A DNA stretch of 27,112 nucleotides from Bacteroidetes bacterium UBA1947. GTDB taxonomy: Bacteria; Bacteroidota; Bacteroidia; Chitinophagales; Chitinophagaceae. Numbering within the stretch: position 1 is the first letter of the stretch; each line of letters starts with the position of its first letter. This document shows, one piece after another, positions 6,571 to 14,688 of this stretch. The stretch covers positions 1 to 27,112 of the forward strand of contig DDET01000012.1 of the NCBI GenBank assembly GCA_002336915.1. The letters are read 5' to 3'. The notes under the pieces were generated by a model. That model saw nothing but the letters and a program-made list of their open reading frames with translations, was not told the DNA's origin and ran no database searches. Both the position numbers and the translations under genes were made by a program.

Positions 6571-9225
6571 TTGTATATGTGCAGTAAACGCTTACGTTTC
6601 ATATTACTTAATCTTTGTATAATAGCCTGCAGCATGTCTTCACATGCACAGGTAGCCGACTCATTGGCTCTCCCCAAAGACACGCTGACTATACAGCCAA
6701 GTGAGCAAAAAAATGATACCATCGTAAAACACGGCGATACCGCACTGAAGCCTGCACAAGCTGTCAGCCATAAATTATACACTATTACCGGCACCGTGCA
6801 GGATAAAAGTACCGCGGAAGGCGTAGCTTTCGCCACTGTCTTCTTCCCCGGCACACCCATAGGTACTGCTGCCGATGAAGACGGCAATTTTGTGCTGGAA
6901 TTTGACCAGATGCCCGCCGGCGATACCCTGCGTGTTGAAGCCATGGGTTACGGCAAGTTCAATAAACGCCTGGACCCCGCAAAACATAAGTATGAGCTAT
7001 TGATCGATCTTTCGCTTTCTACAGCCGCGCTCAACGAGGTGGTAGTGCATGCGGGCGAGGACCCTGCTATTGCCTTGTTCAAAAAAGTAGTAAAGGCCAA
7101 ACCCTACAACAACCCTGACCATACTGCCAACTACCGTTGCGAAGCCTATAATAAACTGGAAGTAGATATCGAGCAGTTCTCAAAAAAGCAATTTGAGCGC
7201 TTGCCCATACCCATGATCCATAAGTTCAGCTTTATATACCGGAACGTCGACTCGACATCCGGTGAGAAACCATTCCTGCCCCTGTATCTTACAGAGAGCC
7301 TGTCCGACTACTATTTCCAGCGCTACCCCAGGAAGCAAAGGGAGTTTATAAAGGCCGCCCAGCTGAAAGGAGTAGAGAACAAGAGCGTAACAAAATACCT
7401 GGGCACAGCCTACCAGAACATAAACCCTTACCACAACTTTATCCCCGTCTTCGATCGCCGTTTCGTGAGCCCCATTAATGATGCAGGCCTTATCTATTAC
7501 AAATACACCATCATAGATACACAGCAGCAGTACGGGCATAACATCATTCGCATGTCCTACAAGCCACTGCGCAGCGGCGAAAGTTGCTTCAGCGGCGAGA
7601 TATGGATAGCTGATTCTGTCTTCGCCCTGCAGGCCGTAAGTATGGAGATGCCAAAAGACGCCAACCTGAACTGGGTGAAGCAAATGAACATTTACCAGGA
7701 ATATGCCCCTGTGAACGATGGGGTATGGTTCTGTGTCAAAGACCAGTTCGTTACCGAATTTACTGCTCCCTATGGTATCAAGCTGCCCATGGCGATAGGC
7801 CGCAAAACAACCACATACCGTAATATAGTTCTCGACGACAACCTCACCACCGAAGTAATAAATGATCATAAATACCGTGAAGATGTCATAGTTAATGACT
7901 CTGCCCGCGAACGCAGTGAAGAGTACTGGACCGCCGCGCGGCACGATACGCTCAACAAAAATGAAAAGGCCATCTACCATATGGTGGATACCCTAAATGA
8001 CCTGAAGAGTTTCAGGCACTTTAAGCACTTCATGTATTTTGTAGTGTCAGGTACGCAGAAGATAGGCCCCATAGAACTTGGTCCTTACTACTACCTGTAC
8101 AGCAGCAATGCAATAGAAGGCTCACGCTTTCGCTTCACTATGGGCACTACACCTAAGCTCTTCAAAGACATTTATCTTAACGGTTACCTCGCTTACGGCA
8201 CTCTTGACCAGAGATTTAAATATAGCCTGTCCGGCCTCTGGCTGCTTGACAGGAGCCCGCGTACATATGTTTACGGTTCCTACACCCGCGACCTGGACAT
8301 AGCAACCACCAGCTACATGGACAATAACCAAATAGCAGGCGATAACCCCTTCAGCGCTATAGCGCGAAAGAGTGGAGTGCCATGGAAGCTCGCGTTCAGG
8401 AAAGAAGCACGCTTTGAATTTTACAAGCAATACTTCAGTGGTTTCAGCCACGAAATAAACTTTACGCACAGGGAGTTTACACCCTATGCACCGCTGCCCT
8501 CGGCAGGCATCTTTACCGATATCAATGGTGAAAATGCCGACCATGTTACGAGCGCGGAGATAGGGATCAAGCTGCGCTATGCATGGAAGGAGAAATTCAT
8601 TGAGGGCAATTACTGGCGCACAAGTATAGGCAGTAAATATCCCATCGTAAATTTCGAGTACAGGAAAGGCCTGAAAAATGTATGGAACAGCAATTACGAT
8701 TACGATAAGCTGAAGCTCACTATATCCGGCGATGTGAAAATTGCACCATTCGGCCTGCTTACACTTACACTTTTCGGAGGAAAGTATTTTGGCACCCTGC
8801 CTTATCCATTGTTGGAGATACATCCCGGCAATGAATACCATACTTACGATCCCTATGCATTCTCAATGATGAACCGCTACGAGTTCATCAGTGACCAATA
8901 TGCCGGCCTGATGCTCGAGCACTCATTGGGTGGCGGTGTCTTCACCTATATACCGCTGGTAAAAAAATTAAAGCTGCGCCAGTTCTGGACAGCAAAGGGG
9001 ATAGTGGGCTCACTAAGCGACGAGAACAAAGCGCTAAATCTCAATAAAGGCTTCCCCTTCCGTACACTCGATGGCCAGCCTTATCTTGAATTAGGCACAG
9101 GTATCGAAAACATCTTGCGCCTCTTCCGCGTCGATTTCGTGTGGCGTGTAACACCCAAGCCACAGCCCGGCGAGAACCAGTCCCAATACTTCGGCATCTT
9201 CGGTAGTATCAAGGTCCGCTTCTGA
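6571..9225 (+). CDS. DUF5686 / carboxypeptidase-regulatory-like outer-membrane protein
   Basis: The protein is 884 aa. A signal peptide (ending SMSSHAQ, about residue 27) is followed by a Pro/Thr-containing stretch. A CarboxypepD_reg-like beta-sandwich (about 70-165) comes next: YTITGTVQDKSTAEGVAFAT ... DEDGNFVLEF ... LRVEAMGYGKF. The remainder matches the DUF5686 family of Bacteroidota. Its second half is rich in alternating aromatic segments, and the chain ends in SIKVRF with a terminal Phe, as in outer-membrane beta-barrels. There is no TonB plug, so it is not a classical SusC. The family's function is unknown; an envelope role is inferred. An ATG two codons later (6577) is an equally possible start. 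It is monocistronic and followed by a dispersed repeat. Confidence 0.9.
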   Translation: MYMCSKRLRFILLNLCIIACSMSSHAQVADSLALPKDTLTIQPSEQKNDTIVKHGDTALKPAQAVSHKLYTITGTVQDKSTAEGVAFATVFFPGTPIGTAADEDGNFVLEFDQMPAGDTLRVEAMGYGKFNKRLDPAKHKYELLIDLSLSTAALNEVVVHAGEDPAIALFKKVVKAKPYNNPDHTANYRCEAYNKLEVDIEQFSKKQFERLPIPMIHKFSFIYRNVDSTSGEKPFLPLYLTESLSDYYFQRYPRKQREFIKAAQLKGVENKSVTKYLGTAYQNINPYHNFIPVFDRRFVSPINDAGLIYYKYTIIDTQQQYGHNIIRMSYKPLRSGESCFSGEIWIADSVFALQAVSMEMPKDANLNWVKQMNIYQEYAPVNDGVWFCVKDQFVTEFTAPYGIKLPMAIGRKTTTYRNIVLDDNLTTEVINDHKYREDVIVNDSARERSEEYWTAARHDTLNKNEKAIYHMVDTLNDLKSFRHFKHFMYFVVSGTQKIGPIELGPYYYLYSSNAIEGSRFRFTMGTTPKLFKDIYLNGYLAYGTLDQRFKYSLSGLWLLDRSPRTYVYGSYTRDLDIATTSYMDNNQIAGDNPFSAIARKSGVPWKLAFRKEARFEFYKQYFSGFSHEINFTHREFTPYAPLPSAGIFTDINGENADHVTSAEIGIKLRYAWKEKFIEGNYWRTSIGSKYPIVNFEYRKGLKNVWNSNYDYDKLKLTISGDVKIAPFGLLTLTLFGGKYFGTLPYPLLEIHPGNEYHTYDPYAFSMMNRYEFISDQYAGLMLEHSLGGGVFTYIPLVKKLKLRQFWTAKGIVGSLSDENKALNLNKGFPFRTLDGQPYLELGTGIENILRLFRVDFVWRVTPKPQPGENQSQYFGIFGSIKVRF

Positions 9226-9255
9226 TAAAATTGCCAATTATTTACTCCATATGGC

Positions 9256-9323
9256 TTTGTCTCTTAGAGACAAAATATCGGTAGAGAACCACGGTCTCAA
9301 TAAAACGAAGTCCCGTAGGGACG
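9256..9323. repeat. Dispersed ATATCGGTAGA element, copy 2
   Basis: The hairpin TTGTCTC-TTA-GAGACAA (9257-9273) runs into the shared core GACAAAATATCGGTAGA (9269-9285). The perfect hairpin GTCCC-GTA-GGGAC follows at 9310-9322. It has the same architecture and orientation as 4866-4945 and lies between two convergent genes. Confidence 0.65.
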
Positions 9324-9344
9324 AAATATTTTTGAGCAGAGCAA

Positions 9345-9809
9345 TTAGAATCCCCAGGCATCTATTATCTGCTGCGCATGGTCGTTAGCTTGCACCTTAT
9401 CTATGATATGCGCTATTTTCCCGGTTTCGTCTATTAGAAAGGTAGTGCGCAGTATGCCCATATACTCCCGTCCGAACAATTTCTTCTCGCCCCAAACGTC
9501 ATAGTCTTTTATCATCTTCTGGTCCACATCGGCAAGCAGCGGGAAGGGGAGACTGTACTTGTTTTCAAAGTTCTTATGCTTCTTCGCGCTATCGGCACTC
9601 ACGCCCAATATCACCACACCCTTCTTCTTCAGCTTTGCAAAATTATCGCGCAGGTTGCAGGCCTGCTCGGTGCAGGTGGGTGTGTTGTCTTTCGGGTAAA
9701 AGTACAAGGCTACTTTCTTCCCCTTATAATCGCTGAGCGATACGGTGTTGCCGTCCTGGTCCTGTGCTGTAAAATCGGGGGCTTTAGCGCCCTTCTTTAG
9801 CTTCGTCAT
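9345..9809 (-). CDS. bcp: Thioredoxin-dependent thiol peroxidase (Bcp/PrxQ)
   Basis: This cytoplasmic peroxiredoxin reduces H2O2 and organic hydroperoxides at the expense of thioredoxin. With the start at 9809 it is 154 aa, the usual Bcp length; the longer frame from 9878 would overlap the upstream gene and adds 23 residues unlike the family. The catalytic segment PKDNTPTCTEQAC places the peroxidatic Cys at 46 and the resolving Cys five residues later at 51, as in the E. coli-type atypical 2-Cys BCP. The conserved Arg appears in ILRTTFLID. It starts 22 bases after the stop of the M23 peptidase gene and is probably co-transcribed with it. Confidence 0.95.
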   Translation of the reverse strand: MTKLKKGAKAPDFTAQDQDGNTVSLSDYKGKKVALYFYPKDNTPTCTEQACNLRDNFAKLKKKGVVILGVSADSAKKHKNFENKYSLPFPLLADVDQKMIKDYDVWGEKKLFGREYMGILRTTFLIDETGKIAHIIDKVQANDHAQQIIDAWGF

Positions 9810-9831
9810 AGCCTGTTTCGTTTTTATGATG

Positions 9832-11529
9832 CTATCTATTGAAAGTAAACTGTAAAGTTTGTTTATTATCGTTCTCATCGCTTGCCCTTATTACCACCTG
9901 GTGTTTACCTTTTTCACAATGCTCATCAAATACGTAAAAGAAATTATCGCCATGCTGCTCCAGGCATATCCATTTGCCATCCAGCTCGGCCCTGAAGTTC
10001 TTCACAGAAGTAATTTCGTCCTTGATCTTAAAGCTGATACGTGCTGCCTTTGCCAGGTTACTGCCATTCTTCTGTAAGGCTGTTATGACAGGTGGTTCCG
10101 AATCATCGGACAAATAATATGTGCCCAGGTCGCGCACCGACGCCTTGTACCAGCCTTCGCCATCATCCGCTGCTGCCTGCCCCTCTTCGTGCCCGCCATC
10201 CACGTATATCAGCGCCACCTTGCTCCGCTTATCGAAGGGTATGGGCCTGCTTGGTTTTATATAAAGGTCAAAATAATGGTGCAGGGGCACATTAGCTGCA
10301 CCTATGGTATACTTATCGGAATAGCCAAATCCATTTGGTAAACTGCTGAACTTAAAGCAAAACCGGTCATACAGCATGTTATCCCCTAAGGTGAATTTCA
10401 CATTCGGATGCTGGAACAGGTTGGGGTCGCTTGTTGTGAATAGATTACAGAGTGTATCTTTTTGCGGCGCACCATTGTACTGTATGTAAAACGAAACATT
10501 GCTCTTGTTGTTCTTATCGTCAACGAGTTCTATCCTCACTTTATGTACTGCAGTATCCCGCAGGTTAAGTCCGCCATGCATATTGTTCAGCGTATAAATG
10601 CGGTCCAGGTGGTTGCCCTGTAGCTGGAAGAGGCACTGTACCCACTGGCCGGTAAATTGCTTCGTGCTGTAATCTGCATAGGCATTTACATACCGGCTTT
10701 CATCGTAGCCTATATCGTCCAGGCGCACCGCACATTGCAGGGCATCATCCATATACAGCGAAGCGGTGTAAAAAGCCAGTGAGTTAGTGCTGCCGTTCAT
10801 AAAGTCATTCGCAGTGAGCCCTATACCTACATTCGAAAAATCCGTTTGCAGCGTATCTTTCGCAGGTTTGTACGCTGCACCCTTTTTTGCAAGTTTATAT
10901 TGCTTAGGCAGGCTGTTGTAAATGCTATGATTAAAGTCATACACGGCTACGCTCAGGGGTACAGGCGCAATATTATCCACGATCGGCAGTCCGAATTGCT
11001 CCGGGTTCAGCGGCCGCTCAGTTGCGGTATTCCTTATCTCGAAATGCAGGTGCGGTGCCGTGGAGCCACCGGTATTGCCCGACCAGGCTATTTGCTCACC
11101 TTTCTTTACGGGGAATTGTGTTGGTGTCAACTGCAGGTCTACATTCCACTGTTCTTTTTCATACTGCTTTTGTCTCAGGTACTTCTGTACCGGGCCTATA
11201 TAATTGTTCAGGTGTGCATACAGTGTAGTGTATCCGTTGGCATGCGTGACGTACAATGCATGGCCGAAACCACCCTTTTCGGTTTTTATTCTGGAGATAT
11301 AGCCATCAGCTGCCGCATATACCGGCAGGTTCTCTTTGCCGCCCGTTTTTATATCCACGCCGCTATGAAAATGCCCGGGCCGGCATTCGCCAAAATTTCC
11401 CGCGAGCGAGATCGGTATATTGAGTGGGTTGCGAAAATAATTCTGCGGGTAGGCAGCTTTGCCGGCGGCGTCCTTTTGGCCATATGCCAGCATTGGCAAC
11501 AGGCAAAATAGCAGGATGGTTTTTCTCAT
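9832..11529 (-). CDS. Secreted M23-family metallopeptidase
   Basis: This zinc endopeptidase of the LytM/M23 family is likely to act on peptidoglycan cross-links or other periplasmic substrates. The 565-aa protein has a signal peptide (MRKTILLFCLLPMLAYG, then Q). The M23 domain spans about residues 45-170, with metal ligands in HSGVD (H55, D59) and PHLHFEIR (H162), and the YAHL histidine at 106; all catalytic positions are present. The roughly 390-residue C-terminal part has beta-rich, Ig-like character (for example DSEPPVITALQKN and the closing QFTFNR) and is not a known domain to me. It is the middle gene of an apparent AI-2E permease - M23 - bcp run, 35 bases after the permease. Confidence 0.92.
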   Translation of the reverse strand: MRKTILLFCLLPMLAYGQKDAAGKAAYPQNYFRNPLNIPISLAGNFGECRPGHFHSGVDIKTGGKENLPVYAAADGYISRIKTEKGGFGHALYVTHANGYTTLYAHLNNYIGPVQKYLRQKQYEKEQWNVDLQLTPTQFPVKKGEQIAWSGNTGGSTAPHLHFEIRNTATERPLNPEQFGLPIVDNIAPVPLSVAVYDFNHSIYNSLPKQYKLAKKGAAYKPAKDTLQTDFSNVGIGLTANDFMNGSTNSLAFYTASLYMDDALQCAVRLDDIGYDESRYVNAYADYSTKQFTGQWVQCLFQLQGNHLDRIYTLNNMHGGLNLRDTAVHKVRIELVDDKNNKSNVSFYIQYNGAPQKDTLCNLFTTSDPNLFQHPNVKFTLGDNMLYDRFCFKFSSLPNGFGYSDKYTIGAANVPLHHYFDLYIKPSRPIPFDKRSKVALIYVDGGHEEGQAAADDGEGWYKASVRDLGTYYLSDDSEPPVITALQKNGSNLAKAARISFKIKDEITSVKNFRAELDGKWICLEQHGDNFFYVFDEHCEKGKHQVVIRASDENDNKQTLQFTFNR

Positions 11530-11564
11530 GTACTAATAATGATGACCTTTTTTATTCTTTTCTC

Positions 11565-12731
11565 TTATGGATTTTCTTTTTCGTTTTCCGTCACCTCGGC
11601 CTCCGCTACCGCCGGTGCCGGTGAATGTGGCTCGTTCATCTTTATACCAAGTAGCCTGCCCCATGGCTGCAGATCCTCCACATGGTCAAACAATATCTTA
11701 CATATAGCCACAAATGGTATGGAAAGGAACATGCCTGATACCCCCCAAAAAGCGCCGCCCAGCAGTACAATGACGATGGATACAAAGGCATTTACTTCCA
11801 CCTTCGACGATACTACCCTTGGTACAATGATATTGTTGTCAATGAACTGTATCACTGTATAGGCCGCCACAACCAGCAGTGGCGTAGTGAATGAACCATC
11901 ACCGCCCACAAATGACATCAGCACGGGCAATGCGATCGCTATAATGCCACCCAGGTAGGGGATAACATTCAGGATAGCGCCTATTACCCCCAGCAACACG
12001 GCATACCTGACACCCAGTATCAGTAATGCCGAAGAGTTAAGTGCAGCTACTATCAGCATCTCCACCAGCAGGCCGAAAATATAGCTCTGCACAGCCTGTT
12101 TTGTTTCGGTCAAAACCTCCGCCACCTGCTCCTGGTGCCTGGTTTCAAACACATCGTAGAAGAAGTTAACGAACAGTGGCTTGTAAAACAGCAACAGGAA
12201 CACGTAAATAGGTAACAGTACGGCTATGCTCAGAATTCCCATCACGGTGCTAAGCGTTTGTCCTATATAAGCCTGCCCGCTTTGCAAAGCGGAGTTGATC
12301 ATTGTTGCCTGTTTCTTCAACGATATGTTGAATGTAGCCCGTACCCAGTGTTGAAAGTTGGCAAATACTTCGGCACCCCGTTTTTTAAACTCAGGGGCAA
12401 GCTCCGAAAAGCTGGCCAGTTGCGTTGATAAAAATGCAATAATGCCACCTACTATCAGTATGGAGAGCATCAGCACAAGAATAATCGCCAATATTTTGGG
12501 TATGCGCCATGCCATGAATTTGTTTACAATAGGATTCAGCAATATGGCTATCAGTGCTGCAAAGCAAACGGGTACCAGTATATCCTGCAGAAGAAGCAGT
12601 ATGTTGAACAGTGTGTAGATGCCTATCAGCACAAGGGGGGCCTTGATGAAGAAGGGATATTTTTTAGCGGACTCAGCTGTCTTTATCACTGCCTTGGGGA
12701 AGACACCCTTTTTTAAAACGGTATTAGCCAT
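11565..12731 (-). CDS. AI-2E family transporter (PerM/UPF0118-type permease)
   Basis: This is a 388-aa polytopic inner-membrane protein. Hydrophobic spans fall near residues 30-50, 55-75, 80-105, 160-185, 210-280 and 290-345, consistent with the usual architecture of two halves around a soluble stretch. Family-typical segments are LLPIYVFLLLFYKPLF, GVIGAILNVIPYLGGIIA and the C-terminal GGAFWGVSGMFLSIPFVAICKILFD. Members export autoinducer-2 or act as cation antiporters; the substrate here cannot be read from sequence. The acidic tail is rich in Ala and Glu. It is the first gene of the minus-strand run, with its own promoter at 12777-12784. Confidence 0.93.
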   Translation of the reverse strand: MANTVLKKGVFPKAVIKTAESAKKYPFFIKAPLVLIGIYTLFNILLLLQDILVPVCFAALIAILLNPIVNKFMAWRIPKILAIILVLMLSILIVGGIIAFLSTQLASFSELAPEFKKRGAEVFANFQHWVRATFNISLKKQATMINSALQSGQAYIGQTLSTVMGILSIAVLLPIYVFLLLFYKPLFVNFFYDVFETRHQEQVAEVLTETKQAVQSYIFGLLVEMLIVAALNSSALLILGVRYAVLLGVIGAILNVIPYLGGIIAIALPVLMSFVGGDGSFTTPLLVVAAYTVIQFIDNNIIVPRVVSSKVEVNAFVSIVIVLLGGAFWGVSGMFLSIPFVAICKILFDHVEDLQPWGRLLGIKMNEPHSPAPAVAEAEVTENEKENP

Positions 12732-12776
12732 ATGTATTTTTTAATGCCCTGAAGACGGAGCGTACGCTATTGGTTC

Positions 12777-12784
12777 AAAGATAA
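12777..12784 (-). promoter_or_regulatory. -7 element for the AI-2E transporter operon
   Basis: On the minus strand this reads TATCTTTG, a perfect TAnnTTTG, about 45 bases before the ATG at 12731. A divergent promoter for the small gene lies 100 bp away. Confidence 0.5.
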
Positions 12785-12876
12785 GTAAATGATGTTCATT
12801 ACGTTCTACATTGTGTTTCTGCTGCCTTTGTCCCTGTTCATTAGCGGGCAACTCGGCGGCCGCCGGTAAAAATCCT

Positions 12877-12884
12877 TAATTTTG
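12877..12884 (+). promoter_or_regulatory. -7 element for the 48-aa small gene
   Basis: TAATTTTG is a perfect TAnnTTTG match, six bases before the ATG at 12891, giving a nearly leaderless transcript. Confidence 0.5.
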
Positions 12885-12890
12885 CAGTAT

Positions 12891-13037
12891 ATGAAAGAGT
12901 GTTGTAAAGAAGCTTTCGAGAATAGGGATCTTCCGGCTCAAAAAAAAGCAAGCTTATTAGGCAGGTTTGTGCAGAAGTTATTTCCTTTTCTGTTGAGTAA
13001 GAAAAACCGTACCATCGATGGGAAAACGATACATTAG
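12891..13037 (+). CDS. Small basic protein, 48 aa, hypothetical
   Basis: The frame runs ATG to TAG. It begins MKECCKEAFENRDLPAQ, continues through a hydrophobic/basic stretch (LLGRFVQKLFPFLLSKK) and ends RTIDGKTIH. It is supported by a perfect -7 element just upstream, by placement in an otherwise empty gap of about 490 bp, and by ordinary amino-acid composition. The vicinal cysteines at positions 4-5 could bind metal or form a disulfide, and the central segment could lie on a membrane as an amphipathic helix. I do not recognise a family. It is transcribed in the same direction as the Crp-family gene 180 bases on. Confidence 0.5.
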   Translation: MKECCKEAFENRDLPAQKKASLLGRFVQKLFPFLLSKKNRTIDGKTIH

Positions 13038-13125
13038 TGCAGTATGGCCTGGGATCTTTAAGCTTTGGTTGATCTTCTTTACAACAAGGGACCGGGCAGG
13101 AGCAAAAGTCTTAATTTTACGTTAT

Positions 13126-13224
13126 ATGGGGCGTAAAGGCAATGCTCGATTGCAATTTCGTTTGATCGGGGCCTATGCGTCGATTTTAGAAATACCACGA
13201 TCCACTCATCAAAATGGTTTATGA
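13126..13224 (+). CDS. Possible 32-aa leader peptide upstream of the Crp-family gene
   Basis: A short frame begins at ATG 13126, seven bases after a near-consensus promoter box (TAATTTTA, 13112-13119; one mismatch to TAnnTTTG). It ends with a TGA that overlaps the ATG of the downstream regulator (ATGA at 13221-13224). Such an overlap would allow translational coupling. The peptide (starting MGRKGNARLQF) is basic and resembles nothing I know. It may simply be an untranslated leader. Confidence 0.25.
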   Translation: MGRKGNARLQFRLIGAYASILEIPRSTHQNGL

Positions 13225-13808
13225 TCGAGTCCGCAAATTTCCAACGGCTGATAAAATCACTTCCCGGTATCACAAAGGAAGAGGAATCGGTGATATTGGA
13301 AAGCTTCAATGTCAGGCAGCTTGAACCGAAGGAATATTTTTGCAGGGAGGGTGAGATCTGCAAACAACTGGGTTACGTAGACAAAGGATGCCTCAGCTAT
13401 TTCCAGGTATTGGCCGATGGCCGGAAAAGTATCATACATTTTGCTTTCGAAGACTGGTGGACCGGCGACCTCGAAAGTTTTCTTACCAGGGAGCCCGGCC
13501 ATTATAATTGGCAAGCCATTGAGCCTGTGGAGCTCATTTGCATCTCGCGAAGCAAATTTGACATCCTGCGTAATGAGTATACTGCTTTCAATGGCTTATT
13601 TTACCGGAAAACCCAGACAGCATATATTAAGGCAATGGCCAAGGCTGCAAAAGACAAGTCAGAGACGGCCGAAGAAAAGTACCTCAGGATGCTTGAGGAG
13701 CAACCGCAAATAATACAACGTGTGCCGCACTATGATGTAGCCGCATACCTGGGTATAGCGCCCGAGTCGCTCAGCCGGATTCGCAATAAGCTAAGCAAGG
13801 AAAAATAA
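13221..13808 (+). CDS. Crp/Fnr-family transcriptional regulator
   Basis: This 195-aa cytoplasmic DNA-binding protein has an N-terminal cyclic-nucleotide-binding-like beta-barrel (about residues 20-120: EYFCREGEICKQLGYVDKG, then IIHFAFEDWW), a dimerisation helix around 125-150, and a C-terminal helix-turn-helix (about 171-192: YDVAAYLGIAPESLSRIRNKL). The barrel lacks the classical cAMP-binding RxS/phosphate-cassette pattern, and there are no Fnr-type Fe-S cysteines. The ligand is therefore unknown, as for most of the numerous Bacteroidota members. It sits directly upstream of a methyltransferase and is followed by a 17-bp palindrome that could be its operator. Confidence 0.92.
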   Translation: MIESANFQRLIKSLPGITKEEESVILESFNVRQLEPKEYFCREGEICKQLGYVDKGCLSYFQVLADGRKSIIHFAFEDWWTGDLESFLTREPGHYNWQAIEPVELICISRSKFDILRNEYTAFNGLFYRKTQTAYIKAMAKAAKDKSETAEEKYLRMLEEQPQIIQRVPHYDVAAYLGIAPESLSRIRNKLSKEK

Positions 13809-13817
13809 TTTCTTAAC

Positions 13818-13834
13818 AAATGTCAACGACATTT
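13818..13834. promoter_or_regulatory. 17-bp perfect palindrome, candidate Crp-family operator
   Basis: AAATGTC-AAC-GACATTT has two perfect 7-bp arms. It lies between the regulator's stop codon and the methyltransferase start at 13876. A second small inverted repeat (GAAAC/GTTTC, 13835-13848) and a near-consensus -7 box (CATTTTTG, 13849-13856) follow. The size and symmetry suit a dimeric HTH regulator; a weak terminator is the alternative. Confidence 0.4.
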
Positions 13835-13875
13835 GAAACTGCCGTTTCCATTTTTGCGATATAAAATGGATAACA

Positions 13876-14688
13876 ATGAAACATGCAGTATCACAGCAAA
13901 TTTACGATCGCATTGACAACGAGATGTATCAATACGATGGCGACCAATGGTGGAAAGGAAATAATGTATACCACCTGCTAAAAGGCTCGGTAAACCCTTG
14001 CCGGTTCCCTTATTTTGTTCGCACTTATACCCAAACACTCAAACGGCAGGCCGGGGGCAAACTGGCTATTGAAGTGGGCTGTGGCGGCGGTATCCTTGCC
14101 GAGGAGATCGCCTCGGCGGGCTTCAAGCTCACGGGTATCGATCCAGCGGAACGGTCATTGCAAACAGCAAGGGAGCATGCCAAAATATACAATCTCGATA
14201 TTGACTACATGCCCGGTACCGGCGAGAATATTCCCTTCCCCGATGCTCATTTCGACGTAGTGTTCTGTTGCGATGTGCTGGAGCATGTAAGAGACTTGCC
14301 TAAATGTATATCCGAATTCAGCAGGGTATTAAAACCCGGCGGAGTATTTTTCTTCGATACCTTCAATCGTAATTTTCTCAGCAAGCTCTTTGTCATAAAG
14401 CTATGGCAGGAGTGGAAGTCCACGGCAATGATGCCCCCTAAACTGCATGTCTATGAGATGTTGATAAAACCCGCCGAGTTAAAGGAATTGATGTTGGCCA
14501 ATAACTTCGACACCACAGAGTTCAGGGGCATGTCACCTAATATTAATCCTTTTAAGATGATCTCCCTCTTACGTAAAAGGGCCAAAGGGAAAATAACTTA
14601 CGAAGAGTTAAGCAACGTCATGAAACTGAAAGAGAATAATGACACGATGGTGGGCTATATGGGCTACGGTATAAAAAAGAAAAATTAA
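13876..14688 (+). CDS. UbiG-like class I SAM-dependent methyltransferase
   Basis: This 270-aa cytoplasmic methyltransferase has an AdoMet-binding motif I, AIEVGCGGGILAEEIA (about residues 64-79). The acidic residue ending beta-2 is in GIDPAERS (about 88-95), and VVFCCDVLEHVRDL (about 128-141) forms the motif II region. The N-terminal WWKGNNVYHLLKGSVNPCRFPY resembles the WW...N(P)R segment of UbiG O-methyltransferases. Bacteroidota make menaquinone rather than ubiquinone, so the true substrate is probably not a ubiquinone precursor. The gene follows the Crp-family regulator by 67 bases and may be its target. Its stop codon overlaps that of recO tail to tail (14685-14688). Confidence 0.88.
   Translation: MKHAVSQQIYDRIDNEMYQYDGDQWWKGNNVYHLLKGSVNPCRFPYFVRTYTQTLKRQAGGKLAIEVGCGGGILAEEIASAGFKLTGIDPAERSLQTAREHAKIYNLDIDYMPGTGENIPFPDAHFDVVFCCDVLEHVRDLPKCISEFSRVLKPGGVFFFDTFNRNFLSKLFVIKLWQEWKSTAMMPPKLHVYEMLIKPAELKELMLANNFDTTEFRGMSPNINPFKMISLLRKRAKGKITYEELSNVMKLKENNDTMVGYMGYGIKKKN

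Noticed and set aside
7180..8841. Minus-strand frames of 266 and 239 aa opposite the DUF5686 gene
   Set aside because: Antisense shadows of a well-supported gene; no domain, signal or promoter.
9809..9878. Longer N-terminus for Bcp (start at 9878)
   Set aside because: It would overlap the end of the M23 gene by 47 bases and add 23 residues absent from the family; ATG 9809 gives the normal 154 aa.
10846..11511. A 221-aa plus-strand frame opposite the M23 gene
   Set aside because: The opposite strand encodes all M23 metal ligands; this frame is Cys/Tyr-rich with no family resemblance.
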